Assembly (NCBI GenBank): GCA_902729315.2 | Contig: LR746272.1 | Coordinates: 13,096,327-13,160,326 of the forward strand | Source: Spirodela intermedia | Taxonomy: Eukaryota > Streptophyta > Magnoliopsida > Alismatales > Araceae | Reading direction: 5' to 3' | DNA: 64,000 nucleotides | Part shown: piece by piece, positions 27,674 to 40,100 of the stretch | Layout of the letters: every line of letters begins with the position of its first letter | Position numbering within the stretch: the stretch's first letter is position 1 | Notes under the pieces: generated by a model | The model's input: the letters and a program-made list of their open reading frames with translations, nothing else | Databases searched by the model: none | What the model was told of the DNA's origin: nothing | Program-made: the position numbers and the translations under genes

Positions 27674-27693
27674 CGAGAGAGAGAGAGAGAGAG
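27674..27693. repeat. (GA)n microsatellite upstream of CESA1-type gene
   Basis: About ten GA units roughly 240 bases upstream of the start codon. Confidence 0.85.
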
Positions 27694-27774
27694 GACAGCG
27701 GTGGAGAGCCTCCCGTCGCCTCTCCTTTATTCTCTACAGCTGCTGCAGCTGCCGTCCGGCGTTAGAAGAGAGTG

Positions 27775-27775
<1 letters not shown>

Positions 27776-27814
<39 letters not shown>
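27776..27814. repeat. (GA)n microsatellite in the probable CESA 5' UTR
   Basis: About 19 GA units ending 120 bases before the start codon. Confidence 0.88.
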
Positions 27815-27815
<1 letters not shown>

Positions 27816-27933
27816 GGAAAGCGGCGAGGAGGGGAGGCCGGCGCTGGATCGGGCTCTGGAGCTTCTCTCGCGTGTGATGTCAGTCTCCAAATAGGAGGCG
27901 AGCAAGAAAGGTGGAGGAAGACCCTGAGTAGCC

Positions 27934-30900
27934 ATGGAGCACAACGAAGGCGCGGCAGTCGGCTCCCGCAGCAGGACTGAGTTCTCGACCATCCGGCATG
28001 ACGGCGAAAGTGCGGTGAGCATTCCTCTCCGATCATTCCTGCGGATCTTCCGTCGCCTCTGCGAAGACGGCATATCGTTTCTCGCCCCCCCTTCCTCGCG
28101 CCGGATCTGGAGGCTGCCCCTTCTGGTTTTCTCCGCTGTCGGCTGGATTTCCTGCTCCGCTGGTCATCTTGGCATCGAGTGGTGCTCGGATCGGCCAGAT
28201 TCGTTGTGAATATTGCGTTCGCGAGATAGTGCATTTCTCAGGGTTTTTTTCCCCTTCTTCTTCTTCTGGAAAACAGGAGGCCATCTCTTCTTCTCACCGT
28301 AGAAACGCCCGAGTACCATTGGGGAATGTGCTAGGAAAATGCCTCAATTCTAGTGCTCATCAATTCCATCGAATCTGTAAATTTCCCTGGGATCATAGTC
28401 CCTCGAATCAGCCCTCCGCGATACCTAGCTTAAGAAGACGATCTTTAACAGATTGCCCTGCGGTTTCTCTCAGCGACGGCATTTCAGGGCCTTCGCACGA
28501 ATGATCGACTCGACGACCCCAATGATTCTTCACAACGTCTCTCAAGCCGGTTTCCACTCTTCTTGCGCAGGTTTCTGGGGAGATTCCCATGACCACCCCC
28601 GATCGCCAGTCCATGCAAAGCCCGACATATTCTCTCGGATCCGGCGTGAAGCGAACTAACTCGCTGTCTTATCTGGATCCAAGCACGCCGGGTGAGCTCT
28701 TCTTGGGGTCTTTCTCAGCCCTGTTGCCCTTCATAGCTTGCGGTCGTTGATCCCGTCCCTGTGGCAACAGTTCCAGTGAGAATCGTGGATCCTTCCAAGG
28801 ACTTGAACTCCTATGGGCTCGGAAATGTCGACTGGAAGGAAAGAGTCGAGAGCTGGAAGCTGAAGCAGGACAAGAATATGATGCAGGTGACGAGCAAATA
28901 TGTGGAAGGAAAGGGAGGAGATATCGAGGGAACCGGCTCGAACGGAGAAGACATCCAAATGTATGCCTTCTCATGCTTCTGCAACCTCCTGCATATATTA
29001 TTATTGTCTTGTTGGTCTCTGAAAAATCCCTCGCTTCACTCCGCCAACTTCCAAAGAATCTTCGGCATTCCATGATTTTGACTGTTCATGCTAAAGGGTG
29101 TGAAAAAAATTAAGCAAAGTTTTGATTCAGATGTGCCTGCTAGAAGTATGGAACATCATCTATCTACCATCCTGTTTAGCTTTCCACAGAATTTCAGTCC
29201 CTCGATTTAGCGATTGCAGCATGCAAACAGCGCTCTGATTGGGAATTCTCGCAGGGCCGATGATGCTCGGCAACCCTTGAACCGGATCGTGCCTATTCCT
29301 TCCAATCAGCTGAACCTCTACCGGGTGGTCATCATCCTCCGGCTCATCATCCTGGGCTTCTTCTTCCAGTACCGGGTCACCCACCCGGTGAAGAACGCCT
29401 ACGCGCTGTGGCTGGTCTCCGTCATTTGCGAGATCTGGTTCGCTTTGTCCTGGCTGCTCGACCAGTTCCCCAAATGGTACCCGATCAACCGCGAGACCTA
29501 TCTCGACCGGCTGGCGCTCAGGTTGGTCAACGCCACAGTTTTATCTGCGTGCTGCATGTTTCAGGGATTACTCCCCCCCCATTTTGTGCTGATGAATGAG
29601 AGGCTTCTCTTCATTCGGCAGATATGACAGGGACGGGGAGCCCTCCCAGTTGGCCCCCATCGACGTGTTCGTGAGTACGGTGGATCCCCTGAAGGAGCCC
29701 CCTCTGGTGACGGCGAATACCGTGCTCTCGATCCTCGCCGTGGACTACCCGGTCGACAAGGTCTCCTGCTATGTCTCCGACGACGGGTCTGCCATGCTGA
29801 CCTTCGAGGCCCTCTCAGAGACATCCGAGTTCGCCAGGAAGTGGGTGCCCTTCTGCAAGAAGCACAGCATAGAGCCCAGGGCGCCCGAGTTCTACTTCGC
29901 CCAGAAGATCGACTACCTCAAGGACAAGATCCAGCCATCGTTCGTCAAGGAACGCCGGGCCATGAAGGTGAAACCTCGCCCCAATCTCACCACCGGTCCA
30001 TGCGTCTGCCGGACTTTCGATCCATGACATCCGCCTTCGTGGTCTCTCAGAGGGAGTACGAAGAGTTTAAGGTGAGGATCAACGCCCTCGTGGCGAAGGC
30101 CCAGAAAGCCCCCGAAGAAGGTTGGACGATGCAGGATGGAACCCCCTGGCCTGGGAACAACCCGCGAGACCACCCGGGCATGATCCAGGTGACGCCTCTC
30201 CCCCTCTCTCTCTCTCTCATCCGTCTCTCCGTCTGGGAGCTCAGTCGTCCTGATCATCGGGGCTTGTATCGTCTCCTCCGCGCAGGTCTTTCTGGGGCAC
30301 AGCGGGGGTTTGGACACCGACGGCAACGAGCTGCCTCGGCTCGTCTACGTCTCCCGTGAGAAGCGGCCTGGGTTTCAGCACCACAAGAAGGCCGGCGCCA
30401 TGAATGCCCTGGTGAGTGATTGGTTTCTTGGTCTCTCTGCCGGGCCGAGTTCCCTCTCCTCGCGGAAGAATAAAAAAGTGTGCCGTCTATCTTTTACTTG
30501 GTTCATTCAGATCCGGGTGTCCGCCGTCCTGACCAACGGAGCCTACCTCCTGAACGTGGACTGTGACCATTACTTCAACAACAGCCAGGCGCTGAAGGAG
30601 GCGATGTGTTTCATGATGGACCCCGCCCTGGGGAAGAAGACCTGCTACGTCCAGTTCCCCCAGAGGTTCGACGGCATCGATCATCACGACCGATACGCCA
30701 ACCGGAACATCGTCTTCTTCGACGTGAGCAAAATCGCCTCCTTCTTTTCTCTACGGCATCAGTGGAGGTTGGGTCTTCTTTTCCTCACATCTGGGCGGCC
30801 GTCTCTGCTCGCAGATCAACTTGAAGGGATTGGACGGAGTCCAGGGCCCCGTGTACGTGGGTACGGGTTGCTGCTTCAACAGACAGGCCCTCTACGGCTA

Positions 30901-31445
30901 CGACCCCGTCCTGACGGAGGCCGACCTGGAGCCGAACATCATCGTCAAGAGCTGCTGTGGGTCGAGGAAGAAGAAGGCCAACAAGAAGTACATTGACAAG
31001 AAGAGGGCCCTCAAGAGGACCGACTCCACCGTCCCAATCTTCAACATGGAAGACGGCGACGAGGGTGTTGAAGGTTAGTACCCTCCATCCCTCCTCCCTC
31101 CTCCCCCGTCTCTGTGTCTCTGTCTCTAACTCTGTCTGGACCGGCGGCGGCCGCAGGGTACGAGGAAGAGAGGTCGCTGCTGATGTCTCAGAAGAGCCTG
31201 GAGAAGAGGTTCGGGCAGTCGACGATCTTCATCGCCTCGACGTTCATGGAGCAAGGGGGGCTGCCGCCGTCGACGAACCCAGCGTCGCTGCTGAAGGAGG
31301 CGATCCACGTGATCAGCTGCGGGTACGAGGACAAGACGGAGTGGGGGAAAGAGGTGAGCGAGCTCCGGTCTCCCTCCCTCTCTGCTGGCTTGTTAGCCGC
31401 AGGGCTTCTCGAAAAGGGCCTCCCTCCTTCGCTGACAGACACCGT

Positions 31446-31482
<37 letters not shown>

Positions 31483-32554
31483 TCTGTTCTCTGACAGATC
31501 GGGTGGATCTACGGCTCCGTGACGGAGGACATCCTGACGGGGTTCAAGATGCACACGAGGGGATGGATCTCGATCTACTGCATGCCGCCGCGGCCGGCGT
31601 TCAAGGGTTCTGCTCCCATCAACCTGTCGGACCGTCTGAACCAGGTGCTGCGGTGGGCGCTGGGGTCCATCGAGATCCTGCTGAGCCGGCATTGTCCCAT
31701 CTGGTACGGCTACAGCGGCAGGCTGAAGCTGCTGGAGAGGCTCGCCTACATCAACACCATCGTCTACCCCATCACCTCCATCCCCCTCGTCGCCTACTGC
31801 GTCCTCCCCGCCATCTGCCTCCTCACCGGCAAGTTCATCATCCCGGAGGTAAAACTTCACTCTACCCCCGTCATCCCACTTCACTCTACTGCGTCGTGCT
31901 GAGAAGAAGACACTATCCATTTCTCGTGGGTGATCATGGTCGGTTGGTCTCTCTGCTGGTACGCAGATCAGCAACTACGCGGGGATCTGGTTCATCCTGC
32001 TCTTCGCCTCCATCTTCGCGACTGGGATCCTGGAGCTGCGGTGGAGCGGAGTGGGGATCGAGGACTGGTGGAGGAACGAGCAGTTCTGGGTCATCGGGGG
32101 CACCTCCGCCCATCTCTTCGCCGTCTTCCAGGGCCTGCTCAAGGTGCTGGCGGGGATCGACACCAACTTCACTGTCACCTCCAAGGCCACCGACGACGAG
32201 GGCGACTTCGCCGAGCTCTACATCTTCAAGTGGACGACCCTCCTCATCCCGCCGACGACCGTCCTCGTGGTGAACCTGGTGGGCATAGTCGCCGGCGTCT
32301 CCTACGCCATCAATAGCGGCTACCAGTCCTGGGGACCGCTCTTCGGCAAGCTCTTCTTCGCCATCTGGGTCATCCTTCATCTCTACCCCTTCCTCAAGGG
32401 GCTGCTCGGCCGCCAGAACCGCACCCCCACCATCGTCATCGTCTGGTCCATCCTCCTTGCCTCCATCTTCTCCCTGCTCTGGGTGCGCATCGACCCCTTC
32501 ACCCCGGACAGCCAGCGATCCGTCGCCCAAGGCCAGTGCGGCATCAACTGCTGA
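27934..32554 (+). CDS. CESA1: Cellulose synthase catalytic subunit, CESA1 type, lacking the N-terminal zinc finger (12 exons, 958 aa)
   Basis: Exons: 27934-28014, 28571-28691, 28771-28960, 29255-29521, 29622-29967, 30051-30188, 30286-30411, 30511-30723, 30815-31073, 31157-31353, 31498-31848 and 31967-32554. All GT-AG joins keep frame. The catalytic motifs are complete: DDG (about 273), DCD (about 440), TED (about 655) and QVLRW (about 695). Two N-terminal and a C-terminal group of membrane helices are present, and the protein ends GQCGINC like monocot CESA1. CESA1 is a plasma-membrane primary-wall isoform making beta-1,4-glucan from UDP-glucose. Exon 1 has the usual 27 codons, yet the next recognisable exon is the VSGEIP block. 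The two exons that normally encode the cysteine-rich RING-type finger are not found in the 556-bp intron, so the protein is about 115 residues shorter than usual. It could be a truncated working gene, a duplicate losing function, or an assembly deletion. Confidence 0.92.
28015..28570 (+). other. CESA intron 1, where the zinc-finger exons are expected
   Basis: Starts gtgagc and ends ttgcgcag. All three forward frames were scanned for the CxxC pairs of the CESA RING-type finger (CQICGD, CRPCYEYE, CPQCKTRY) and for the acidic DEDD linker; none is present. A frame through 28275-28504 is open but carries no such cysteines. Confidence 0.75.
31453..31479. repeat. (CT)n microsatellite in CESA intron 10
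   Basis: CT run about 20 bases before the acceptor ctgacag at 31497; it forms the pyrimidine tract of that intron. Confidence 0.85.
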
Positions 32555-33229
32555 GTGAGGAGGGCCTCCTTCCTTCCTACTCCCAGCGGGAGGGGGGGCG
32601 GATGGCCGGTCGGTCCCCTTCTCCTCCATGTACAACAACAGCACAAGGAGCTCAGAGAGAGGATCTCCTGCGGAGGACAGGACAGGACCAACGGGCGACC
32701 CTGGCGGCAGCTCCGGCATTGCATTCCTTCATTCTTCTCTTCCCTTCTCTAGTTTGTGCGATATCCTGTACCGTTTTCCAACGCCGCACCAGTTCGCCAC
32801 GAGGATGATGATGACCATGTTCTTGCCTACTACTGTCTGTGAAAGTTAGCCTGCACCCTTTTCAGAAGCTTGAGATCACACTTCCTCAGTGCGAGTCGCG
32901 TCGGCACACAGGTGGGTGGTGGGTCAGTGGATGGATGGATGGATGGAGTCTGAACGCGTCTCAATCTCAGTGACCGCAACTCGCAAGACTTTTGAAACAC
33001 CCGAAATCGGCCCCTCTATTCAAATCGCTAAAAGGCGGCCGGCCTGATACAAGAACAGTAACAGAAGAAGGAAGGAAGGATCCACAGGCGTAAAATTCAT
33101 GCCGGATCAAGTCAAATGAACAAAATGAAAGCGTGGGTACGTCGGAAGATATTACAGATAGAGAATATCATTAGAGAACAACCATAGAAGGGCGACGACG
33201 AGCACAGGGTTCGCGGAACCTTGGGAACA
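32555..33229. other. Convergent 3' region between the CESA and TRAPPC2 genes
   Basis: Contains the CESA 3' UTR (about 32555-32860) and the TRAPPC2 3' UTR on the other strand. A short (TGGA)n run lies at about 32929-32947. No additional gene is seen. Confidence 0.45.
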
Positions 33230-36200
33230 CTAGAGAAACTTCCTCGCCAGGGCTCTGACTTTGGTGTCGAAGTGCGAAGAAGTAACCCGCGACCCAGGCA
33301 GGTAGAGCGGGTTTAGGAGAATCTGCAAGGAACAGAAAGAAAGGTGAGACTGCAAATGCCCCCCAGAAGATCTTCACGCAGGATGGTACAGCGGAGACAA
33401 GACTGATAGCAGGACACAGGAATCACTCCATGGTTGCAAGGTTCTAAGCTACTGATCGCAGACATAGATGCATACAGATATCTTAAGTACTCCTTTCTTT
33501 GCCCCCCCTTCGATGAGAATCGGAAACTACCCCCACCCCATTTCAGATCTGCGCTTGCTTATTCTTTAAAGCTCAGGGATTTGCGAATAATTTCAATTGA
33601 TCAAAATATTTTAAGGTAAATAAATCGCAAAATGAAAAAAAAATGCCCCCAGCAGAAAAAGAGAAACATCTGGGAAACAATGGCACGACATGTTTTAGGG
33701 ACTGGCTGGACATGGCTGCAGTGAAAGGGGCTACAAGGATGAGAAATCATAAGCCTCGCTAGAAGGGCAAGAGTTCATTAATATACGATAATTATATTGG
33801 AATGTATTCTGTGGCTGGTGCAATTAGAAGAGACTGAAGTCAAACAACGCAGGTAAGAATTGTTTGACTTGTCAAATTGTCACGATGTTTGGTGCTGCGA
33901 TAGACATAACATTAGCAGAGATTCCTGTTTTCCCACTTCCTGAGGATGAAATTTGCATGTGTTCTAACAGACGAATGTATGGAATTTAATGAGTTCTCAA
34001 CCTCAACTACATTTATCCATCTCCCCCTCAACAGACCATACTGACCTAACCCCATCTACTGCTTCAAGCTTGGCAGCTGGGGAGGGGGGGGAGGGGGGGT
34101 CTGAGGTCAGGCAATCTCTGGTCGATGTCAAAGTGCACAAGATCAGGATTAGACACTTTCAACAATAGCCTAAACCTTCTAGTTTGATCTGACCATGTTT
34201 TGCCGTACCACACACTGGCAAAGCCAGAAGAGGGTGCGTTAGAGCATAAGCAAGACTAATAAATTCTTTTGGGGAACAAGCATGCTATTTCACAGTCATG
34301 AAGTATTTCTTACTACAGATTAGCCCAGCATTAAGGAAGAATGTGCTTGTGTTGTTGGATAGACAGTTTCCTTGATTTCCTTGTGAAGAATGTGCTTGTG
34401 TTCTTTCAAGTATTTCTTACTACACAAAGCTCAATCGATTTCCTTGAAAGAATTTTCATTTCCAAACAAAGTTTTCTTCACACGGAAATGTTTTAACCCT
34501 TTATCCCTGCTCTGAATCGATGTCCTAAGAAGTAACCAGTTCCACAGAGGCCCTAGTTCCATTTTTCGGTATATTTGAATCGGGCTTCTCCAGGTAAAAA
34601 GAAAAGAAACCTAATTACACCAGTTCTCATGACTGTCATGATGAGTGGATCAGATTTTTTAAAATATGGCGTTACTGGAAAGATATAAAAGCAAAAAAAA
34701 AATACCGAGAAAAGGAAGTAGTCAACCAGATGCCCTCTGGCGACCATCAGAAAATGGGTACGAAGTGGGAAACTTTCTCAAGGAACGTGCCTCCTGATGA
34801 TTTAAAAGTAACAGAAAGGAACAATCATGTTGAGGGATGAGCAGTAAAAAGTTTCGGAACAATGGGCTTGGGCTGGACTGGTGCCTTATGCACAACCCAT
34901 CAATTGTTTCTCAGACTCCTGCTGGAGGTTCTGACTTTCATAGCCGTGCACTGCTTCTGTTTTTCTTTTCTTTTAGCCTTATTTTCCAACATATTTACAG
35001 CACGAAACTGTGGTGTCAACCAGCTTCCCACATAAAAACATCACTTTTGGATAATCATCAAAGTATTCATAGACCGCATCCTTTTAATTTATAAAAGATA
35101 ATACCCGAAATAATAGCACTTGGAGACATCAGAAAATCCATTCCGTTTGTTGTAAAACACGAGATCCCTAAGCAGCACAAGGATACCTTTATATAAAGCT
35201 CATGAACCTCTTGGAAGAAGCTCTTTATTCCATCTTCATTGCGGGAATCATGGAGCAGCATCAATCTAGTGTGTATGATAACTAGGTCAAGGAGAACTTT
35301 CGCAGGGTATGAAACAAAATAAATGCAACCACAGATGATCCAACTCGCGAAACAAAAACATTATCCATGAAACCAAGACATCACGAAATTTTCATACAAA
35401 TATCAAATTTGCAGCTAAGGAAATGGAAACCTTTTGGCAGTTTCTTTTCTTCTCCTTCATTAACTGCTTCAAAATGTTGTCGCAACAGGCATACTCCAGA
35501 GAGAGGACCGACTTTGTAGTCCGACTATAACTTACTAATCAAAAATCGTCAAATATTTTCTGAAGCAAGTAATATGGAGCATAAAGCTACCTTGGCAGCC
35601 TTCCCAAGAGAGAGAGTGGAGCTGTCACAGTTGTGATCGGCGATTATTAGATCAACAAGATCCACAATCAAGTCAACAGCCTTCTTAGAAGAAGCCGTAC
35701 GAACCAGTTATATGCAGCAGTCACGTTAGAAGCCTTCTCTGAATAAGTCCTTTCAACCAATTAGATACAGCAATTCTAAGATCGAGCATGTCCACGAGAA
35801 TGCCGACGGTACTCAATCAGGATTGGAGGTCAGTCGGACTCGACGGTACTCCAGAAATCGTTCTGCAACACCCCTTCTTTCCTCTTTAAGAATCCAGCAC
35901 CGAGGGAACACTTCTTGCCTCTTCTTCTATACCTGACTCATGTGAGAGATGAATACTATGCAATCCCTAAAAGCCGGGCTCTCTCATACATCGATGCTCA
36001 CCGTCATCACTGCTCGGAACTGTTCAAAATTTTCTTACAGAAATGACGAATAAGAGATCGGAACTCGAAGGATATGACCAGCAGTGACGTAAACGGACAC
36101 CACCAGATCGTTGAACCTGTCCACCGACTTCAAGAACCTGTGGAATCATTGCAAGGACATCTAATCAAAACGCAGGTCAGAGAATTGAGGGGAAAGTGGG

Positions 36201-36575
36201 CGTGGTAGAAATGGTTCCGCTCTGGGATGAAATATGCAGAAACGAGATCGTTTAAAAAGGATAGAAATCCACGAGCAATTATCACGTACATAGCGCTCGT
36301 GGTCCAGGCGACATCTTGGACAATGTCGAGGGCGGCATGGAGTATGAACTGGTGCTGGTGGGCCGCTTCTTCCTTCTGCCATCCGAGCCACCGACAACCA
36401 GGTCTCCGAAAAATTACGCAAGAAAAAAGGGAAAGAAGAAAAGAAAAAAGAGACGACGAGCTGTGGCAAGCGAGAGGGGGATGGATACCCGGACGGCGGA
36501 GGAACCAAGCTCCGCCTCGTAGATGGGAATGTCGTTCCGACTGACGATCACGAAACACGCAGTCGTTCCCGACAT
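33230..36575 (-). CDS. TRAPPC2: TRAPPC2/sedlin (Trs20) subunit of the TRAPP complex (5 exons, 137 aa)
   Basis: Minus-strand exons: 36575-36489, 36375-36290, 36137-36076, 35272-35187 and 33322-33230. The product opens MSGTTACFVIVSRNDIPIYE and continues QFILHAALDIVQDVAWTTSAM, FLKSVDRFNDLVVSVYVTAG, HTRLMLLHDSRNEDGIKSFF and ILLNPLYLPGSRVTSSHFDT, ending ARKFL. This is the complete sedlin longin-like fold at normal length (about 135-140 aa). TRAPPC2 is a core subunit of the TRAPP tethering complexes that regulate Rab/Ypt GTPases in ER-Golgi and Golgi traffic. Introns 1, 2 and 4 are GT-AG. The join between exons 3 and 4 only restores HTRLM if a U12-type AT-AC intron is removed. Intron 4 is 1.86 kb and looks non-coding. 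Confidence 0.95.
35273..36075 (-). other. U12-type AT-AC intron in TRAPPC2
   Basis: The donor reads ATATCCTT, a perfect minor-spliceosome 5' site, directly after the exon sequence GGTC. The 3' end is ...TTATCATAC, and a branch-site-like TCCTTGAC lies about 15 bases before it. With these ends the codon CAC (His) is restored and the protein continues TRLMLLHD as in other sedlins. No GT-AG pair nearby gives this frame. Confidence 0.9.
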
Positions 36576-36664
36576 CCTCCCCCCGCCGGACTCGATCGGC
36601 GGTGCCACTGCGAATGCGGTGGCAAAGACAGCCCTGGTCTTCTCCCCCTTCTTCTTCTTTCCCC

Positions 36665-36878
36665 AGGCCCACGCCCCCTCTCCCCGCCGTGGGTGGGCTC
36701 CGATAACCATGGGTAGGCCCATTTACTCAGGCCCAGTTCCGACGTGGACACGACGGACAGGCAGAACCGCCCCAGGATCAGGAAGGGCTGGTCGCCCGGT
36801 CGGAAGCAAAAGAATTGGAGGCCGACGGTCAGAGATGGGGGTAACAGTCCAACAGCCGCTGGAAGGCGGTAGGGTTTT
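36665..36878 (-). promoter_or_regulatory. Site II elements and telo-box upstream of TRAPPC2
   Basis: Three GGCCCA motifs (TGGGCC on the gene strand) occur at about 36667, 36717 and 36731. A telo-box (AAAACCCTA on the gene strand) lies at 36870-36878. This site II plus telo-box pairing is characteristic of plant housekeeping promoters, and the distances (90-300 bases upstream of the ATG) fit. Confidence 0.6.
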
Positions 36879-37069
36879 TGGAGAGCGGAAAAAGGAGATT
36901 CTGATCTATAAGAAGACACCGAAAGAGAAGAACAGGACATGAAGCATTTTCAGTCTTCTCGTGAGGATAAATGAGAGTGGCTATTTCAAATCAGCCAGCT
37001 AAGGGCTTAAGATTGGCTTCCTCAAGTTATCTTCCCTTACTTCCCTTGTTTTTCCTATCATCCCAGTTC

Positions 37070-37199
37070 AACTTGTTTCCCTCTTAGACTCTCGATCATA
37101 AGAGTCCACCCATGTGTTCCTATACTTCTGTTCGTAGAGATTACTGAATTTTCCTTCTATTTTCCCCCTTTTCTCTGTTTCAAAATTGGGCACACATCA
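37070..37199 (+). repeat. LTR 3'-terminal fragment matching the LTR at 50465-50852
   Basis: About 130 bases (core: agactctcgatcataagagtc ... tattttcccccttt ... aattgggcacacatca) match the last part of the LTR that follows the copia element. Both copies end in (C)CATCA. It lies immediately before the gag remnant of gypsy element 2. It could be the 5' LTR remnant of the copia element, with both gypsy elements nested inside, or an LTR of gypsy element 2. Confidence 0.7.
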
Positions 37200-40100
37200 A
37201 CTTGGGGCCTAAACCAATTGATCCAAAAATTAGAGAGTTTGGAAAAAGACTTGGAGGAGGTCAATCACTTATTATGAAACAAACGAAAAATCTGTGGGAG
37301 CTGAAGAATGAACAGATGGAGCTCTGACAATAACTTGGGGCCATCACTCAGTCCCTCGAGCAGCTCCACCTACAATTGAACCCTCTCCCTAGTCAGGTCA
37401 AGAAGGAAAAATAGTATCCTGGTCCATCAATGGCTTGGACCATTGGAGAATTCAGTTGATGATAGATGGAGGATAGAGAGCATCGTAAAGAGAGCCCATG
37501 ACCCAACAGTCCTCCCAATTGTCATCAACCACTTAGAAACCAAGGAGCCAATCATCATCTATCTTCCTCAGAAACTTAGTCATGATGATGGGGCATTTCG
37601 GAGCTACATGTTGTAACATTTTGTGCCAACAACTGTTGTAACTCATGTAAATAGGAATTTTTGAAGAATATAGAGAATACTTTGAACCTCTCTCTAGTGT
37701 GATGAGAAATGTCCAAAGATATACTTGAGGCTACCTTCCTCAAGGGCCTTTGCAAAGTATTCATGTGTAAATGTATGCCTTCAACTTGATTGGACATGAA
37801 GTAATCATGTCTATCACACAATGGGTAAAATGTAAAATCAGCATGCTGGTGGAGCTTGGGACATCCAAACAACCCTAATCGGCTCAACCCACTAAGGGGG
37901 TGACTTCAAATTATGAGGTTGGCAGGACTAGGACTCATGAGGCCAACATCTTCTGAAGGAGAGAAGAAGGTGGGCCTTGAACCACGACTATAATTACAGC
38001 TCACTTTGTGACAACAAAAAAGAAAAGGAGATTGAACCTGACCATAATAGAGATTCAAGCTCAAAGAGCTCAAGGCTTATGTTTTTACTTCAATGACAAG
38101 TTCTTGCTAAGCCACAAATGTATGAATGATCTTCTCATTCTTTTCACCCTAGTAGATTTAGGTTTCTCACAAGAAATACCAACTGCAGAAGGAGAGCCAT
38201 TAGTCAAGAGTGAAAGAGAAAAGACAATTCTGCATTTAGAAGTGTCTTTGAATTCTTTATTAGATGATTGTTCAACCTGATCTTTCTAATTTCAAGGGCA
38301 AGTTGGCAGCATAGAAATGATCATCTTGGTTGACACCTAAGCCACCTACAACTTTGCTACCAACTATTTGATACATGAGTTATATTTGTCAATGTCTAAA
38401 AACAATTGATTTTTGAGTCATCACAAGAACTCGAGAGTAGGTGATCAGATCAGAGGCCTATTGGGTCATCACCATTGACATATTGACATTGGCCTTCTGC
38501 AAAAACTTTCTTATCTTATCCTTGGCCATGGTAGGCTTGGTCGTAGGACTTTGATAGATGAAGGACTTGAAGAAGATTGAATTGAACTTCAAACAATGGA
38601 TGCTTTCCTTCCAAGTTAGTGTGGAATGGATACCTTTGCAAGCCATTCACTATGAAAGTTGGTAGCTCATTCACTCTCCAATCCATGGTGGGTCATATTA
38701 GAAGGAGAGAATTTACTTTATCCATGATGGGTTAATTATACCTTTTATCGTTGTTAGAATCAAAAGATGGCATCTCTTCTGACAAATAGTTTGCAATAAT
38801 AATTTATGAATTTTTTGTAGAAATGAATGGTCTTCCTCCCTATCATGGCTTAGATCTCACTAGAAGTTGAAGTGAAACCCATGGACACTTAAATTATTCA
38901 TATATCTATATTATCATAAATCTGAGCTGGAAAAATAAGTGAGTGAGATGTTGGTGATAGACAATTCAACATTCTTACAACTTTCTTAAGCCCAACGGTG
39001 CTAATTCAGAAGAAAGATAGACTATGATGGTTTTATATGGACTATAGCACAATCAATTGGGTCATCATATCTGGTAAGTTTTCAATCCCTATTGTTGAAG
39101 AGTTGATAGATGAATTGCATGATGCTCGAATTTTTCAGAGCTCAACTTGTAGTCAAGATACTATTAAATTCCCATATGGCCCAAGGATGTCATGAAAACT
39201 ATATTTAAGACATATTAAGATTGTTATGAGTTCTTCGTAATATTTTTTGGCCTCTCCAATGCACCAATCACCTTCTAGATGTTGATAAATAAAATCTTTC
39301 ACAACTTGTTGCGTTAATTTATTTTACTTTTCTTCAATGAATGACTTATTTACAGTAAAAGTGATGTTAAGTAGAACGAGTATTTATTCCAAGTATTATA
39401 GATCCTATAGGAGCATTACTTCCACATTAATCCCAAGAAGTGTACCATTGGGAGATCTAAGATCACTTTGTTAGGTCACAAAATCTTTTTAGAGAGAGTC
39501 ATGGTAGATCAAGACAAGGTGATGACCAAGCATTATTGATGTTTCATCAAAGACTATGACACTAAGGCTTGACCCCTCATACATCAACTTAAAAGAGATA
39601 CTTTTAGTTGAAATTTTGAGACAAAAGAGGTATTTTAAAGTCTAAATACTTCCTTGATATTAGTATCAGTACTTGTTCTTCTTGACTTTTCATCCACTTT
39701 GTAATATGAGAGTTAGAGTTGTCGTAATGTAGTCAATCATTGACTTGCATCTTCAAGTTGAAATCAATTTATGAATGGGAGTTAATGACAATTATGTTGA
39801 TAATACTTAAATAAAAATATTATTTTTGTAGGTACAAGTTTGTTATTTATATAGATCAATGGAGCTTGAAGTATATCTTAGGTCTACAATTCATGCATGA
39901 GTATCAAAAATAGATGTCAAAAATCATTAACTTCACCTTCAAAATTAAATTTAAATATAGTGCAAAGAATATGGTGGCTAACTCCCTATTATGAGCTCTA
40001 GATGTCATATGGTTCCAAGCAATCAAATTATAATGACCCAAATTATTAGATTTAGTCGAGATTGACAATAAAAATCAAGAGGAAGATCTATTCAAGATTT

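Larger units (their letters stand above)
26951..27933. promoter_or_regulatory. Upstream region and 5' leader of the CESA1-type gene
   Basis: CT runs near 27008-27026 and 27147-27167, a G run near 27385-27400, and two long GA runs (27674-27693 and 27776-27814) lie upstream of the CESA ATG at 27934. The second GA run is 120 bases from the ATG and is probably in the 5' UTR. GA-rich leaders can be bound by plant GAGA-binding (BPC) proteins. No confident TATA box is assigned. Confidence 0.45.

Noticed and set aside
28169-28504. Open frame within CESA intron 1 as a possible replacement for the zinc-finger exon
   Set aside because: It carries no CxxC pairs and no resemblance to CESA N termini, and it ends in a stop before the next exon.
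36130-36672. 180-codon minus-strand frame as a complete gene
   Set aside because: It only covers parts of TRAPPC2 exons and introns. The conserved protein needs five spliced exons.
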